In this document: positions 52,742-62,654 of the stretch, one piece after another
Position numbering within the stretch: position 1 is the stretch's first letter
Layout: each line of letters begins with the position of its first letter
DNA from: DATAXI01 sp963756185
Lineage (GTDB): Bacteria > Verrucomicrobiota > Verrucomicrobiia > Chthoniobacterales > Chthoniobacteraceae
Reading direction: 5' to 3'
DNA: 64,000 nt
Assembly (NCBI GenBank): GCA_963756185.1
Contig: CAVWMS010000001.1
Coordinates: forward strand, 806,001-870,000
The notes under the pieces: model-generated
What the model was told of the DNA's origin: nothing
The model's database searches: none
Seen by the model: the letters and a program-made list of their open reading frames with translations, nothing else
Position numbers and translations under genes: made by a program

Positions 52742-53455
52742 TCAGCCGCCCAGCTCCGCCACGGCCTGCTGGAGTTCCCGGCAGACCCGCTCCGCGGCTT
52801 CTCGGCCGGGCGGCAGGTCCGGGTAGCGCCGCGGCGCGCCGATCCGGACATGGATCCCCGCCGGGCGCGCAATGCATTTGCCTTTCGGCAACGCCCTGTA
52901 GGCGCCGTCGATATGGCACGGAACGACCGGTATCTCAGCGCCGGCCAGGATCATCCCGATGCCGGGCCTGAAGTCGCCCATCTGGCCGGTGACGGTGCGC
53001 GTTCCTTCGGGAAAAAGAATCAGGATATTGCCGGGATTGGCGAGCAGCCGCCGGCAAAGGTCGAGGCTCTGGCGTATCTGGCTTTGGCGCGCGAAGGGCA
53101 GCGCGTTGACCACAATCGCCGCGGTCGCCAGCCGCGGCACACTGACAAAGAAATAATCCTTTGCCGCCGCGGGGAAGGCGCGATGCAGCTTGCGCAACGG
53201 CAGCGCCGCCAGCAGGCAGAGCGTGTCGAGATGGCTCCCATGGTTTGCGACGATGATGAACGAACCTTCCTCCGGCAAATTCTCCCGGCCCGTGATTTGC
53301 AGCCGGTGATACACCCGCAGCCATGCGCGCAGCAGCAGCGCCGCCGCCGAGCGCGCCCCGTAAACGAACATATCCGGCTCGCGCGGGAAACGCCGCAGCC
53401 GCTCGGCCAGGGATTGGTCGAGGTCCGCCGCGGGCTCGTAATACCACGGGTTCAT
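52742..53455 (-). CDS. plsC: 1-acyl-sn-glycerol-3-phosphate acyltransferase
   Basis: The 237-aa protein has the acyltransferase motifs VANHGSHLD (catalytic HX4D), ALPFAR, ILFPEGTRTVTGQ and VPCHIDGAYRALPKGK. It transfers an acyl chain from acyl-ACP or acyl-CoA to lysophosphatidic acid at the inner membrane. Start and stop are fixed by an ATGA overlap with the cdsA-like gene upstream. It sits between cdsA-like and ynbC-like genes; E. coli ynb lacks this member. Confidence 0.92.
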   Translation of the reverse strand: MNPWYYEPAADLDQSLAERLRRFPREPDMFVYGARSAAALLLRAWLRVYHRLQITGRENLPEEGSFIIVANHGSHLDTLCLLAALPLRKLHRAFPAAAKDYFFVSVPRLATAAIVVNALPFARQSQIRQSLDLCRRLLANPGNILILFPEGTRTVTGQMGDFRPGIGMILAGAEIPVVPCHIDGAYRALPKGKCIARPAGIHVRIGAPRRYPDLPPGREAAERVCRELQQAVAELGG

Positions 53456-54408
53456 CTTATGTCATAGAAATAGCGCACCATGTGGAAAAACAGCGGCGCG
53501 GTATAAATCAGGCTGTCGATCCGGTCCAGGATGCCGCCGTGGCCTGGAATGCCGGCGCCCATGTCCTTGATGCCGATGTCGCGCTTGATGACGCTGATGG
53601 CGAGGTCGCCCAATTGCCCGCCGATGCCGACGATCAAACCCGTGAGGATCAGTTGCGTCACCCCAAAAAATGGGAAACGAAAAGCGCAGCGCCCACGGCA
53701 GCGCCATGGATACGGCGAAGGCGCCCAGCGCGCCCTCCCAGGTCTTTTTCGGACTGATGTTGCTGCGGAGCGGATGCTTGCCGAATAGCTTCCCAAAGGT
53801 GAACGCGGCCACGTCGTTCAATTCCGTCGCGAAGAGCAGATAGAGCAGGTAGCCGTAAGCATGGGTCGCGTTGGCCAGGAAAGCCAGGTGGCCGAACATC
53901 CAGCCGAAGTAGATAAACCCGACAATCGAGCAGCGAAAGTTTCTGAAGCTGCCCCTTCACCCGGTTTAGCAGGATGGGGATCAGCATGATGAGCGCCACC
54001 ATGTAGACCGGCAGCACCGCAAACAGCCCGTACCAGCCATGGCCGGGCTCGTCCCCCTGCGGCTGGCGCACCAGCGAGATCACCCCCACGGCGGCGATGC
54101 CGAGATATACCGCGCCCGTCATCCACCAATCCCGATACAGACCGGTGGCGCGGGCGAATTCCTTGAAGCCCGATCGCGCCGATGAGGCAAAAAACAACGA
54201 TGAACGGCGCCCGCCCCGCAAAGACACAGCCGAGGCCAATGGGCGCCATGATGAGCCAGCTTTTGTAAGTGGTCCAGATGGAGTCGACCTGCTTCTTCAA
54301 TCCCCACCGAAGCACGCCCAGGATCACTCCCGCGGCCAGGAGCAGCGCGAGCATAATCAGAAAATAGGCGCGGAAGATCGGGCTTTGCAGGGCGGCTTGC
54401 GGTGACAT
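53452..54408 (-). pseudogene. cdsA: Phosphatidate cytidylyltransferase (CdsA/YnbB-like), frameshifted
   Basis: ATG 54408 starts MSPQAALQSPIFRAYFLIML. Corrected frames give FKEFARATGLYRDWWM, HAYGYLLYLLFATELNDVAA, the signature SNISPKKTWEGALGAF and LTGLIVGIGGQLGDLAISVI followed by KRDIGIKDMGAGIPGHGGIL, DRIDSLIYTAPLFFHMVRYF. This makes CDP-diacylglycerol from phosphatidate and CTP. Frame changes lie near 54175, 53925 and 53675. It overlaps plsC (ATGA) and lies three bases after the CDP-alcohol transferase. Function follows the E. coli ynbA-ynbB pairing. Confidence 0.85.
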
Positions 54409-54411
54409 GAT

Positions 54412-55113
54412 TCAGGCCTTGCCGGCGGACCTTTCGCGCAATGCCCGCATGATGCGCGCGAGCCGCTGCCAGATGGTCTGCAGGCAGCCGAGAACGATCA
54501 CCGCGCAGGTCCAGTCCAGGAGGGTCAGGCCGCCCCAGGTGACGGCGCGGTCTCCCCACCAGATCAGGCCGAGCGTAATCCATGCGCCAACGTGGAGCGT
54601 CACCATCCGCCACGGCTTTGACATCAGCCCGCTGAATTCCCGCTGCACGCCCACCGCCTGCCCAAACAACCCGACATACGCGGTGAGCACCGCGAAAATC
54701 GCCGCCCAATAGCCGGCGGCCATCGAGCAGAGCCCGCTGTGCGCCACGCCGGCAAAGATCAACACGTCCGAGACGCGATCCGGCAGGTCATTGAGGATTT
54801 CGCCGCGCCAGCTTGCCTTGCCCGCGGCCAGCGCCACCATCCCGTCCAGCATGTTGCACCAGAGCCGCAGGTAACAAAACGCCGGGCCCGCCAGCAGCAG
54901 CCACGGGTGCGCGCCCGCCTGCCAGAAACAAACCGCCGCCGCCGCCGCGGCCACCATCGAGAGATACGAGATGACATCGGGGTGAACGTTGCATCGCACG
55001 CAGATTCGCACCGCCCCGTGCGCCGTGCGGCGAAAGACATCGGCAATGGGCCGCCGCGAGACGGGCCGGTACTCAGGCTGGCCTTTGGGCGATTGGGCGA
55101 GGTCTGACTCCAT
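54412..55113 (-). CDS. ynbA: CDP-alcohol phosphatidyltransferase, YnbA-like variant
   Basis: The 233-aa membrane enzyme carries the family motif in altered form: the usual DxxDGxxARx8GxxxDxxxD appears as NMLDGMVALAAGKASWRGEI followed by LNDLPDRVSD. The first and third Asp are Asn and the Arg is Leu, while DG, Gly and the last Asp remain. From memory, E. coli YnbA has a similar N..DGM.A form, so this looks like a subfamily feature rather than decay. It transfers the CMP-activated phosphatidyl group to an alcohol; which alcohol is unknown. It is the first gene of the cassette. Confidence 0.85.
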   Translation of the reverse strand: MESDLAQSPKGQPEYRPVSRRPIADVFRRTAHGAVRICVRCNVHPDVISYLSMVAAAAAAVCFWQAGAHPWLLLAGPAFCYLRLWCNMLDGMVALAAGKASWRGEILNDLPDRVSDVLIFAGVAHSGLCSMAAGYWAAIFAVLTAYVGLFGQAVGVQREFSGLMSKPWRMVTLHVGAWITLGLIWWGDRAVTWGGLTLLDWTCAVIVLGCLQTIWQRLARIMRALRERSAGKA

Positions 55114-55243
55114 GGTTGCCGGGTAGGGACAAGGTTCGAGGCGGGATGTTCAAGCGCGAGGATGGAACCATTCCGCCCCGGGCGACAAATGCGGCATTTG
55201 GAGCTTCCCCTTTTGCAAATTTCCGGTTCGACTTTCGGGCTCC

Positions 55244-55558
55244 ATGGAAATCACAGTGACCAATTACCGGCTCATTCTCGCGGGCGGGTTCCTGCTCATC
55301 TTCTTCATGGGCGTGTTTTGGTACGCGATGCTGCGCCGCCTGGAAGTCGTCCTCAAGGAGCGGCTCAAATCGACCAGGTCCCAGCAAGTCATCTCGGGCT
55401 TTCGCGGCATGCTTGGGTTCATCCTGGGCGGGCAGTTCAAGCAAACGGGCGACGACCGGTTGATCGGCGTCTGCAAACGGCTGCGGCAACTGCTTTTCGG
55501 CTACCTTGGGCTGATCGGCGCTTATATTGTTTTCCTCGTAAAATGTCACCCAATCTAG
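55244..55558 (+). CDS. Small two-helix membrane protein, unknown
   Basis: ATG 55244 gives a 104-aa protein with an N-terminal helix (LILAGGFLLIFFMGVFWYAM), a positively charged middle (RRLEVVLKERLKSTR) and a C-terminal helix (LLFGYLGLIGAYIVFLV). No family is recognised. It is divergent from the lipid cassette and convergent with the TIGR03032 gene. Confidence 0.65.
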   Translation: MEITVTNYRLILAGGFLLIFFMGVFWYAMLRRLEVVLKERLKSTRSQQVISGFRGMLGFILGGQFKQTGDDRLIGVCKRLRQLLFGYLGLIGAYIVFLVKCHPI

Positions 55559-55572
55559 TGACATTGTTTGAG

Positions 55573-56709
55573 TTACGGTAAAACGAATGAGCCATCCAGC
55601 AGCTCCCCAGGCTCGTTGATCAAGTCCGGGTAGAGAATCTCCGGCAGCACCTCGACCGCGAAGATTTCCTGCACGATTCCTTCGAATCGCAAAAACGCAA
55701 TCGTCCGTCCCGTGCGGATATCGACCGCCCAGACCCCGCAGCTTCGCTCCTCGGCGGCAACCGGTATGCCGCTGAAGATGGCCGTCTCGCGAACCTGGGA
55801 GAGGCCGATGAAGGCGATGTTGCGGTAAAAATCGAGCCCGCGGGTAAAGCCCGGCAGCTTCGCCACCACCTCCGTCTTGCCCGTGGCAAGGTCGGCCGCC
55901 GAGAGCGACCCGATGCCCGATTCGAGGATCCAATCCCGCCCGGCGTAGCGGCGCGGCGAATGAGGCATGCACATGCCGGTCAGGACCGGCTCGCCGGAAT
56001 CGATATCGAGCAGGCACCCTCCCGTGCTTTTGTTCTCCCGCCAGCCGCCGGCGGTGTCAGTCCTGCCGAGGCACGAAACGTAGCGCACCCGCCCGTCGAT
56101 AATGGCCATCCCGTTCAGGTGGCAGCGGTCTTCCGCCGCCAACTGGGTGACAAATGGCGGGCGCCATCGCGGGACGAAGCTGTGCAATTCGTCGAACGTG
56201 CAGAGGCATGAGAAGCGGGTATTGACCGCCCACAATTCCCCAGCCGCCCAGCCGATCTCATGAATCCGGATATCGCCGCTGATATGGCATTTGCGCGGCA
56301 AAAAGGCCGCGTCGTGCTTTTCCTTCGGCTCGACCTTCGGCGCGACCGCCGGCTCGTTGCAGAAATGCCAGACCTCATGCCGCGTGCCGATGGCCAGGCG
56401 GCCCGTGGCGGGATCGTAGGCGAGGCCCATGGGGCTGTAGAAATCGCGAAAATGCGTGTTGAGCGCCGAGCCCTCGGCGCGCACGACGATGAGCTTGCCG
56501 GCCTGGTAGGTCGAGACCAGCAGGGAGATGCGCAGTTCCCGCAGGATGTCAGGAAAGTTGCTCGTGTGGCTGCTGGTGAAGGCCTGCTCGGGATTCTGCG
56601 CCGGCGCGGCTTCGCCCCCGTTGGACGCATCAGCCGGCTCGGCCGCCCCGGCGTTTTTGGCCGCGTCGGCTGCCTCTTCCGCATCCGGTTGCTGCGCTTG
56701 CTCTTGCAT
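55573..56709 (-). CDS. TIGR03032 family protein
   Basis: The 378-aa cytosolic protein has an Ala/Pro-rich acidic leader (residues 1-45) and the family core: TSNFPDILRELRISLLVSTY, QAGKLIVVRAEG, FYSPMGLAYDPATGRLAIGT, VNTRFSCLCTFDE, ENKSTGGCLLDIDSGEPVLT and CMPHSPRR. These form a beta-propeller-like repeat. TIGR03032 proteins have no proven activity and often accompany glycosyltransferase or surface-sugar clusters. ATG 56709 is used; a start at 56769 is possible. Confidence 0.88.
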   Translation of the reverse strand: MQEQAQQPDAEEAADAAKNAGAAEPADASNGGEAAPAQNPEQAFTSSHTSNFPDILRELRISLLVSTYQAGKLIVVRAEGSALNTHFRDFYSPMGLAYDPATGRLAIGTRHEVWHFCNEPAVAPKVEPKEKHDAAFLPRKCHISGDIRIHEIGWAAGELWAVNTRFSCLCTFDELHSFVPRWRPPFVTQLAAEDRCHLNGMAIIDGRVRYVSCLGRTDTAGGWRENKSTGGCLLDIDSGEPVLTGMCMPHSPRRYAGRDWILESGIGSLSAADLATGKTEVVAKLPGFTRGLDFYRNIAFIGLSQVRETAIFSGIPVAAEERSCGVWAVDIRTGRTIAFLRFEGIVQEIFAVEVLPEILYPDLINEPGELLDGSFVLP

Positions 56710-56862
56710 GCCGGTTCCAACCAGACGCGAGGCCGGGCAATCCTGCAATCGAGAAATTAGCGCCGGCAAATCTATTTGCGCGCGCTGCGTTGCTCCTGTA
56801 CTCTCACGCGCCCGGCGCCGGAGAGAAGGCGGCCGTGATCATCGCTCAGAAATCCCCCCTCT

Positions 56863-58557
56863 ATGCCCGTCGAGCCGCTCGAAGATCGCATTGCGCCCGC
56901 CACGTTTATGGTCACCAGCCTGGCTGATTCCGGCGCCGGCACCCTGCGCGCGGCGCTGGATGACTCGAATGACGCCGGCGGCGCCAACATAGTCCAGTTC
57001 TCGAGCCACTTACCGCATACTGGCTCGATCGATCTCAAGACGCCGCTGACGATTTCGACCAGCACTTCCGTTGCGGTTTCGACCGGCCAGCATTTCACCA
57101 TCAATGGCAGAGGGCTGACGCAGCTTCTTTACATTGCGCCGAATGCGACCGAGGTGACGATTGCGTCATTGACCTTCACCAAGGGCAGCGGACTGGCGAC
57201 CGCCTCCGTCGCGCTCGGGGTAAACCAGGCCGGCGGGGGCGCCATGCTCATCAACGACCCCGGCGGCTCGATCACGATCGCTGGCTGCACTTTCTCGCAC
57301 AACACGGCCGCCGGCGCGCCATCCAATGGCGGCAACGGCTACATGGGCCAGGGCGGCGCGGTCGATCTCATCGCGGGCAACCTGACAATCAAGGAATCCA
57401 GGGTGACCGGCAACATCGCCCGCGGCGGGGCGGCGCCGTTCGCCTACACAGGCGGCGTGGCGATGGGCGGCGCGATCTATGTCGGCCCATCGGGGGCGCT
57501 CGCCATCCAGAGTTCCATCATCACGGGGAATAAGGCCATCGGCGGCGCGGGCCTGGCCGGGGCAAAGGGGGCGGCGGGTGCAAAGGGTTCGGCGGGGCAA
57601 GCCGGCGGTGCCGGCAGCAGCGGGGGCAATGGCGGCTACGGGGGGAATGCCTATGGAGGCGCGATTTTCAGCTACGGGTCCGTGATTGATCTGGTCTCGA
57701 CCATCTCCGGCAACAGCGCGATCGGCGGCGCAGGCGGGGCGGGAGGCGCGGGAGGCAATGGCGGCGCGGGCGGGCGCGCCCCGGGCGGAAATGCAGGCAG
57801 CGGCGGCAGCGGAGGTTTCTCCGGCAATGGCATTGGCGGCGGCATCCTTTCCGGGTTGGCCAACCAGCCGGCATCCGCCCAGGCGACACTTTCCATCGAA
57901 AGGTCCACCATCTCCGGGAATATTGCCGCCCCGGGCATCGCGGGCGCCGCGGGCAAGGCGGGCAAGGCCGGCTCCGGGTCGCCGCGGGGCATGGCGGGAA
58001 CCGCGGGAACCGCCGGCGCGACGGGTGTATCGTTGGGCGGCGGCATTTATACTTACGGCAGTTATCTTTCGCTTGTCGAGTCAACCATCGCCAAAAACAG
58101 CGCGCAGCGCGGCGGCGGACTCTATCTCAATCAAAACATCCCGAGTTACATCGATAACTCGACCATCGCCTTCAACAAGGGGCTGGTCCAGGGCGGCGGA
58201 CTCTTTACCGTGCCCGATGGAAACGACGACCCAATTACCATTGTAAGTACGATCCTGGGGCAGAATATTTCCCCGGTTAACTCCGACGTGGCAGGGATAA
58301 TCACGGCCGATTATTCCCTCATCCAGAATCCCGGCAACGCGGCCATTACCGGGACCAGCAATATCATCGGACAGAGCGCGCTCCTGGGCGGCCTGGGCAA
58401 CCATGGCGGCCCGACGCAGACAGCATTGCCGGCGCGCGACAGCCCGGTCATTGGAACCGGCATCGTGCCCGTGACCGTGGTGCTTCCGGTCGATCAACGC
58501 GGAGACGCGCGCACGACTGACGGCATGGTGGATATCGGCGCGGACCAGGTGGGCTGA
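56863..58557 (+). CDS. Glycine-rich beta-helix surface protein with 'PLEDRIAPATF' N-terminus
   Basis: The 564-aa protein begins MPVEPLEDRIAPATFMVTSL, a planctomycete-type LEDR(I/L)xPA start, then ADSGAGTLRAALDDSN, the usual opening of choice-of-anchor-Q/right-handed beta-helix proteins. Repeated IxxSxxxGNxAxGG units, such as ESRVTGNIARGG and SSIITGNKAIGG, build a beta-helix. Two long Gly/Ala loops (about 225-265 and 285-330, then 360-395) contain collagen-like GGAGGAGG runs. It ends DARTTDGMVDIGADQVG, the choice-of-anchor-Q finish. It likely lies on the cell surface. Confidence 0.85.
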   Translation: MPVEPLEDRIAPATFMVTSLADSGAGTLRAALDDSNDAGGANIVQFSSHLPHTGSIDLKTPLTISTSTSVAVSTGQHFTINGRGLTQLLYIAPNATEVTIASLTFTKGSGLATASVALGVNQAGGGAMLINDPGGSITIAGCTFSHNTAAGAPSNGGNGYMGQGGAVDLIAGNLTIKESRVTGNIARGGAAPFAYTGGVAMGGAIYVGPSGALAIQSSIITGNKAIGGAGLAGAKGAAGAKGSAGQAGGAGSSGGNGGYGGNAYGGAIFSYGSVIDLVSTISGNSAIGGAGGAGGAGGNGGAGGRAPGGNAGSGGSGGFSGNGIGGGILSGLANQPASAQATLSIERSTISGNIAAPGIAGAAGKAGKAGSGSPRGMAGTAGTAGATGVSLGGGIYTYGSYLSLVESTIAKNSAQRGGGLYLNQNIPSYIDNSTIAFNKGLVQGGGLFTVPDGNDDPITIVSTILGQNISPVNSDVAGIITADYSLIQNPGNAAITGTSNIIGQSALLGGLGNHGGPTQTALPARDSPVIGTGIVPVTVVLPVDQRGDARTTDGMVDIGADQVG

Positions 58558-58585
58558 GGGAATTGCAAGGCGGCAATATCCTGCG

Positions 58586-61500
58586 TCAGCAATTCGATTC
58601 CTTCCGCTGCCTTCGCTTGCGCAATGTAAGTCCGGCGCCGGCGGCCGCGGCGATGAACAACCTATAACTCGATGGCTCCGGGACGCCGAAGATCACTTGC
58701 GTCTGGCAGGAGTCACCTGCATTGACTGCCGTAACGTCAAATTCGAATTGTAAGTCAAGGTCACCCGCCGGCGCGGTGCCCAGGTCGATCACCTTGTCAT
58801 CGAAAAACGTGTCCGCATTGCTGGCTTTGCTGAAGGAGTCATCGACCACCGAGGTTCCGTTTTCGAGTATCTCGAACTGCGCGGACTCGAATCCGCTGCC
58901 GGTCGTGATCGGATTGACCAATCCAACGAAGAGCGGCTCTCCCTGCAATGAGGCGGCATTCAAATCCAATGTCGCCTGGCTTTCGAACGTCAGCGTCCCG
59001 GTACCGCCACCCGTGACATATCCGGCCTCCATTGTCATCAATGCGAGCGCGTTCGATGGACTGACCAGGCGGTCTGAAACGGTCGGATTGCCCGAGAACG
59101 CGGTATCCACGTCGGCGGCCAGAGGCAATGCCGTCGCATAGGTGGCCGCCTGGAAACCATCCGACAGGGATTCCGCCGGCGCCGCATTGGCAACCGTCGC
59201 CCGCGACTCGGCCATGCTCGTGCCGCTGACCGGCGCCGTTGACATTGCCTCGACCGATTCCACGATTCCGCCGGTTGAACCAGCCATCGCCGTCGAGGTG
59301 CCGCTGACACCCATTCCTGTAGCATCGGCCTGCGCCACCGCGCCCGTTGCCTCGGCCGTCGCCGTGCCGCCTCCCGTCTGGAATGGCGCGTAACCGTCGC
59401 CGCCCGCCGCCGTGGCAGTCACAGCCACCAATCCGCCGCCATAGCCCATGCCCGTTGCGAATGCATTGCCGCCGCTGCCATTGTTCCCGCCTCCCTGGGC
59501 CTGTCCGCCCATGCCGCCGCTCGCCCAGACTGTTACATTGACCGGTTGCGAAGATTGATTGCTTCCGGTCACTGTCGCAGTCGCATTCCCGCCCTTGCCC
59601 GCGTTACCCGTGCCTGCGGAAAGAAGCCCATAAGGCTGGATGAAATTCGTTTCCACGCTGCCGCCCGCGCCCCCTTCGACATAGAGCTGCGCATTGACGC
59701 TGCTTGCCCCGAGAGCCACGCCGGTTGCCGTCGCCGTGATGTTTCCACCGGCTCCGGCTGCACCGCTGCCGTTGCCCAGCGCCGCGCCGCCTGCCCCGCC
59801 CGAGACGATCCCGCCATTGGTATCGATTGCCACCACGTTGCCGCTCCCGGTCGTCGTCGCGTTGAGCGCCACCGTAAAATCACCGCCTGCCCCGGCGTTC
59901 GCTCCGTTCAATCCATATCCCCCGGTCCCGCCGCTGCCGCCCGGCAGAATCGTCACGCTTCCGCTGCCGCTCGTGCCGCCCAGGATCACATTGCCCACCT
60001 GCCCCGCTCCCGCGCTCCCCGTTGAGTTATCCACGTATCCGCCGGAGCCGCCTTCCGCGGTTCCCGAGAGAGTCAGCGAACTGCTGTTTCCAGTCGTTGC
60101 CGTGTCCACATTGAGAATGGTCGATGCCGATCCGGAAGCGCCCACCGTGCCGGTATTCACCGAGCCACCCATCCCGCCCGAGGCATCCTGCGTCAGCGAC
60201 AATGCGCCGCTGGTGTAACCTCTCACGTCGTTGACCAGCACCTCGCTGGCCCCCGCGCCACCGTTGCCGTTGCCGCTCGAACCGGTCGTCGCCACGCCCA
60301 CGCTGACGCCGCCGCCATCGCCGCCGGTGGCCTGGCCGGTCACGTTCACGCTGCCGCCCGCGCTCGTGCCGGTGATCAAGCCCAGCGCCGCCGCCGCGCC
60401 GTTGCCCGCGCTCCCATTGCCGGGCGAAAACGCTCCATAACCCGGCACTGACACGTCAACCACGCTGCCGCCGTTTCCCCCTTCCACTTCGACATTCATG
60501 TTCACCGGGCTGTCGCCCAGTGCATCAGCCATCGCGCTGGCCGACGCCGTGCCACCGTTCCCGGCGACGGTCGAGGCGTCCGTGCTGGTTCCCGTCACGC
60601 TGCCGCCGCTGCCGCCGGTATTTTCCGCATAAATGGAATCGATATTGATTGGTCGGTTGCTCCCGCTCGTCACCGCCAGCAAGGTCTCACTGAAGTTTCC
60701 GCCCGCGCCCGCGCTTGCGCCCGCGATCCCGTAGCCGCCCGATCCCCCCGAGCCACTGGGCAGCAGCGTGACGCTGCCGGTCGCGCTCGATCCGGTCAGG
60801 TTCACGGATGCGGCCCCGCCTTCTCCCGAGGTCCCGGTCGAGTTGAAACGGTATCCGCCGGTGCCGCCGGTCGCGGCTCCGTCGAGCGAAAGGCCGCTGC
60901 TGCCATCCGTATTGTCGGTGCTCACATCCAGAATGCCTCGAGGCCGAGCCGGACGCACCCGCCGTCCCCGTATCCACCGCGCCGCCGTTGCCGCCGGTGG
61001 CGTTCTGGGTAAGCGTCAAAGCGCCGGCAGTGTAACCGGTGACATCGTTGTCGAGCACTTCGCTCGCGCCCGCGCCGCCGTTGCCGTTGCCGCTGTTCGT
61101 CGTTGCCTTGGTGCCGACGCTGATCGACCCGCCGTTGCCTCCGATCGCCTGGCCGGTCACGTTCACCGCGCCGGTCGCGCTGCTGCCGGTGACCGCGGTC
61201 AGGCTCGCCACGCCGCCAGGTCCGGCATTCCCGTTGCCGGCGGAGTAAGTGCCATAGCCCGCGACGGTGAGGCCCTGCGCGCCGCCGCCGTTACCCCCCT
61301 GCAAATAAAACTCGATGTTCACCGAGCCGCTGCCATTGGTTGCGCCGAAGGCGCTGCCCGCGGCCACGCCGCCGTTGCCTCCCGTCAGACTGCTCCCGGT
61401 GCCGCTGTTGGCGATATCGCCGCCATCGCCCGCCGTCCCGACATATACGGACTGATTGATGCTGATCGCCGCGTTGTTCGCGCCCGTGGCCACGGCCACC

Positions 61501-62582
61501 AGGGTTTCGTTGAAATTGCCGCCCGCGCCGCCGTTGGCGCCGCTGATGCCGTATCCGCCATATCCGCCGCTTCCCTCGCCAACTTCCGTAATGCCTCCGC
61601 TGTCGCTTGTCGCGGTGATAACCACCGTGCCGGCCGCGCCCGCCGCCGCGGAGCCGGAACTATAAATCAAGTAGCCGCCATTGCCGCCCGTTGCCTCGCC
61701 GGTCAGGTTCAATGCATTGCTGTGGCCCGTGGTGGAGGTATCGACGTTCAAAGTCACCGTCGCCACGCCCGCGAGGCCGCCCCCGGATGCGGCTGTGCCC
61801 ATTCCTCCCGAACCGCCGCCTGCTTCCTCGGTGAGGGACAAGGCGCCGCTGGTATAGCCGCCGACCGCGTCGGTCAAAATCGCACCACCACCCGCGCCAC
61901 CGGTGCCGGAGGAGCCGACCGTCACGTTGCCGCCGCTGCCGGCGTCGATATCGCCGGTCACGTTTACGGCGCCACCATTGGTGCTGGTGCCGCTGACCGT
62001 TCCCAGGCTGGCGGTACCTCCCGCGCCACCGTTGACTCCCGATCCGCCCGTCCCCGCAAACGACAACGCCTCGATGGTCACTGTGCCGTTGCCGGTAATG
62101 CCGGTGTCTGTCGCCGTGGAATTGCCGCCGCTCCCTCCCGCGCCCGCTTCGCCCGTGGGCGAACCCGACCCGCCGGCGCCTCCGTTTCCACCCAATCCGC
62201 CCTTTGCAGTGGCGTCGTTGACGATATCGCCGGCATTGGTACCCGTATTTCCCACTGTTGCGCTGGCGGCGGCGCCTGCCGCCCCTGCCCCGCCGGTCCC
62301 GCCGGTGCTGCCGGTGTGGGTCACGCCGCTGCCGCCATTACCGCCATTGCCGCCCGTGGCGGAGGCGATGTTGCTCGATGAAGAACTGACCGCGACTGCC
62401 GTAACCGGGTTCGAAGAGCCGTTGCCGGCCGCGCCCGGCGCTCCGCCGGCTGCCCCGCTGGCGCTGGCCCCATTCGAGCCCGTGGTCCCGGTCTCGGTAT
62501 CGATGGTCTGGGCATGAACGTCCGAAAGGCCAACCGCAAAGATCGCCAGGAAGAGGAGACACGCCAGGCCAGGGGATTTCAT
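58586..62582 (-). CDS. Giant glycine-rich PEP-CTERM protein, one frameshift at about 60935
   Basis: As read, two frames meet: 62582 to about 60935 and then 60935 to 58586. Joined, they form about 1330 aa. It starts with signal MKSPGLACLLFLAIFAVGLS and ends with the exosortase sorting tail VPEPSSYRLFIAAAAGAGLT LRKRRQRK. Between are three homologous modules of about 235 residues, each holding NDV.GYTSGALSLTQ, GASGSAS.ILNVDT, SGSVT.LP.GSGG.GGYG and GNGNGGAGASEVL. An extra A in CTCGAGG shifts the frame where the module consensus would read SASGILDVST. After sorting it would be a surface or exopolysaccharide-linked matrix protein. Confidence 0.87.
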
Positions 62583-62654
62583 CCCTGCCCCACTAAGCAG
62601 CCTTTGCGCCGGGGTGGGGTGAATTTTCCGCGAAACCTCTGTAGGTGTCCCTCC

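Noticed and set aside
60768..62381. 537-aa plus-strand ORF opposite the PEP-CTERM protein
   Set aside because: Antisense of a Gly-rich repeat; the minus strand has signal peptide and PEP-CTERM tail.
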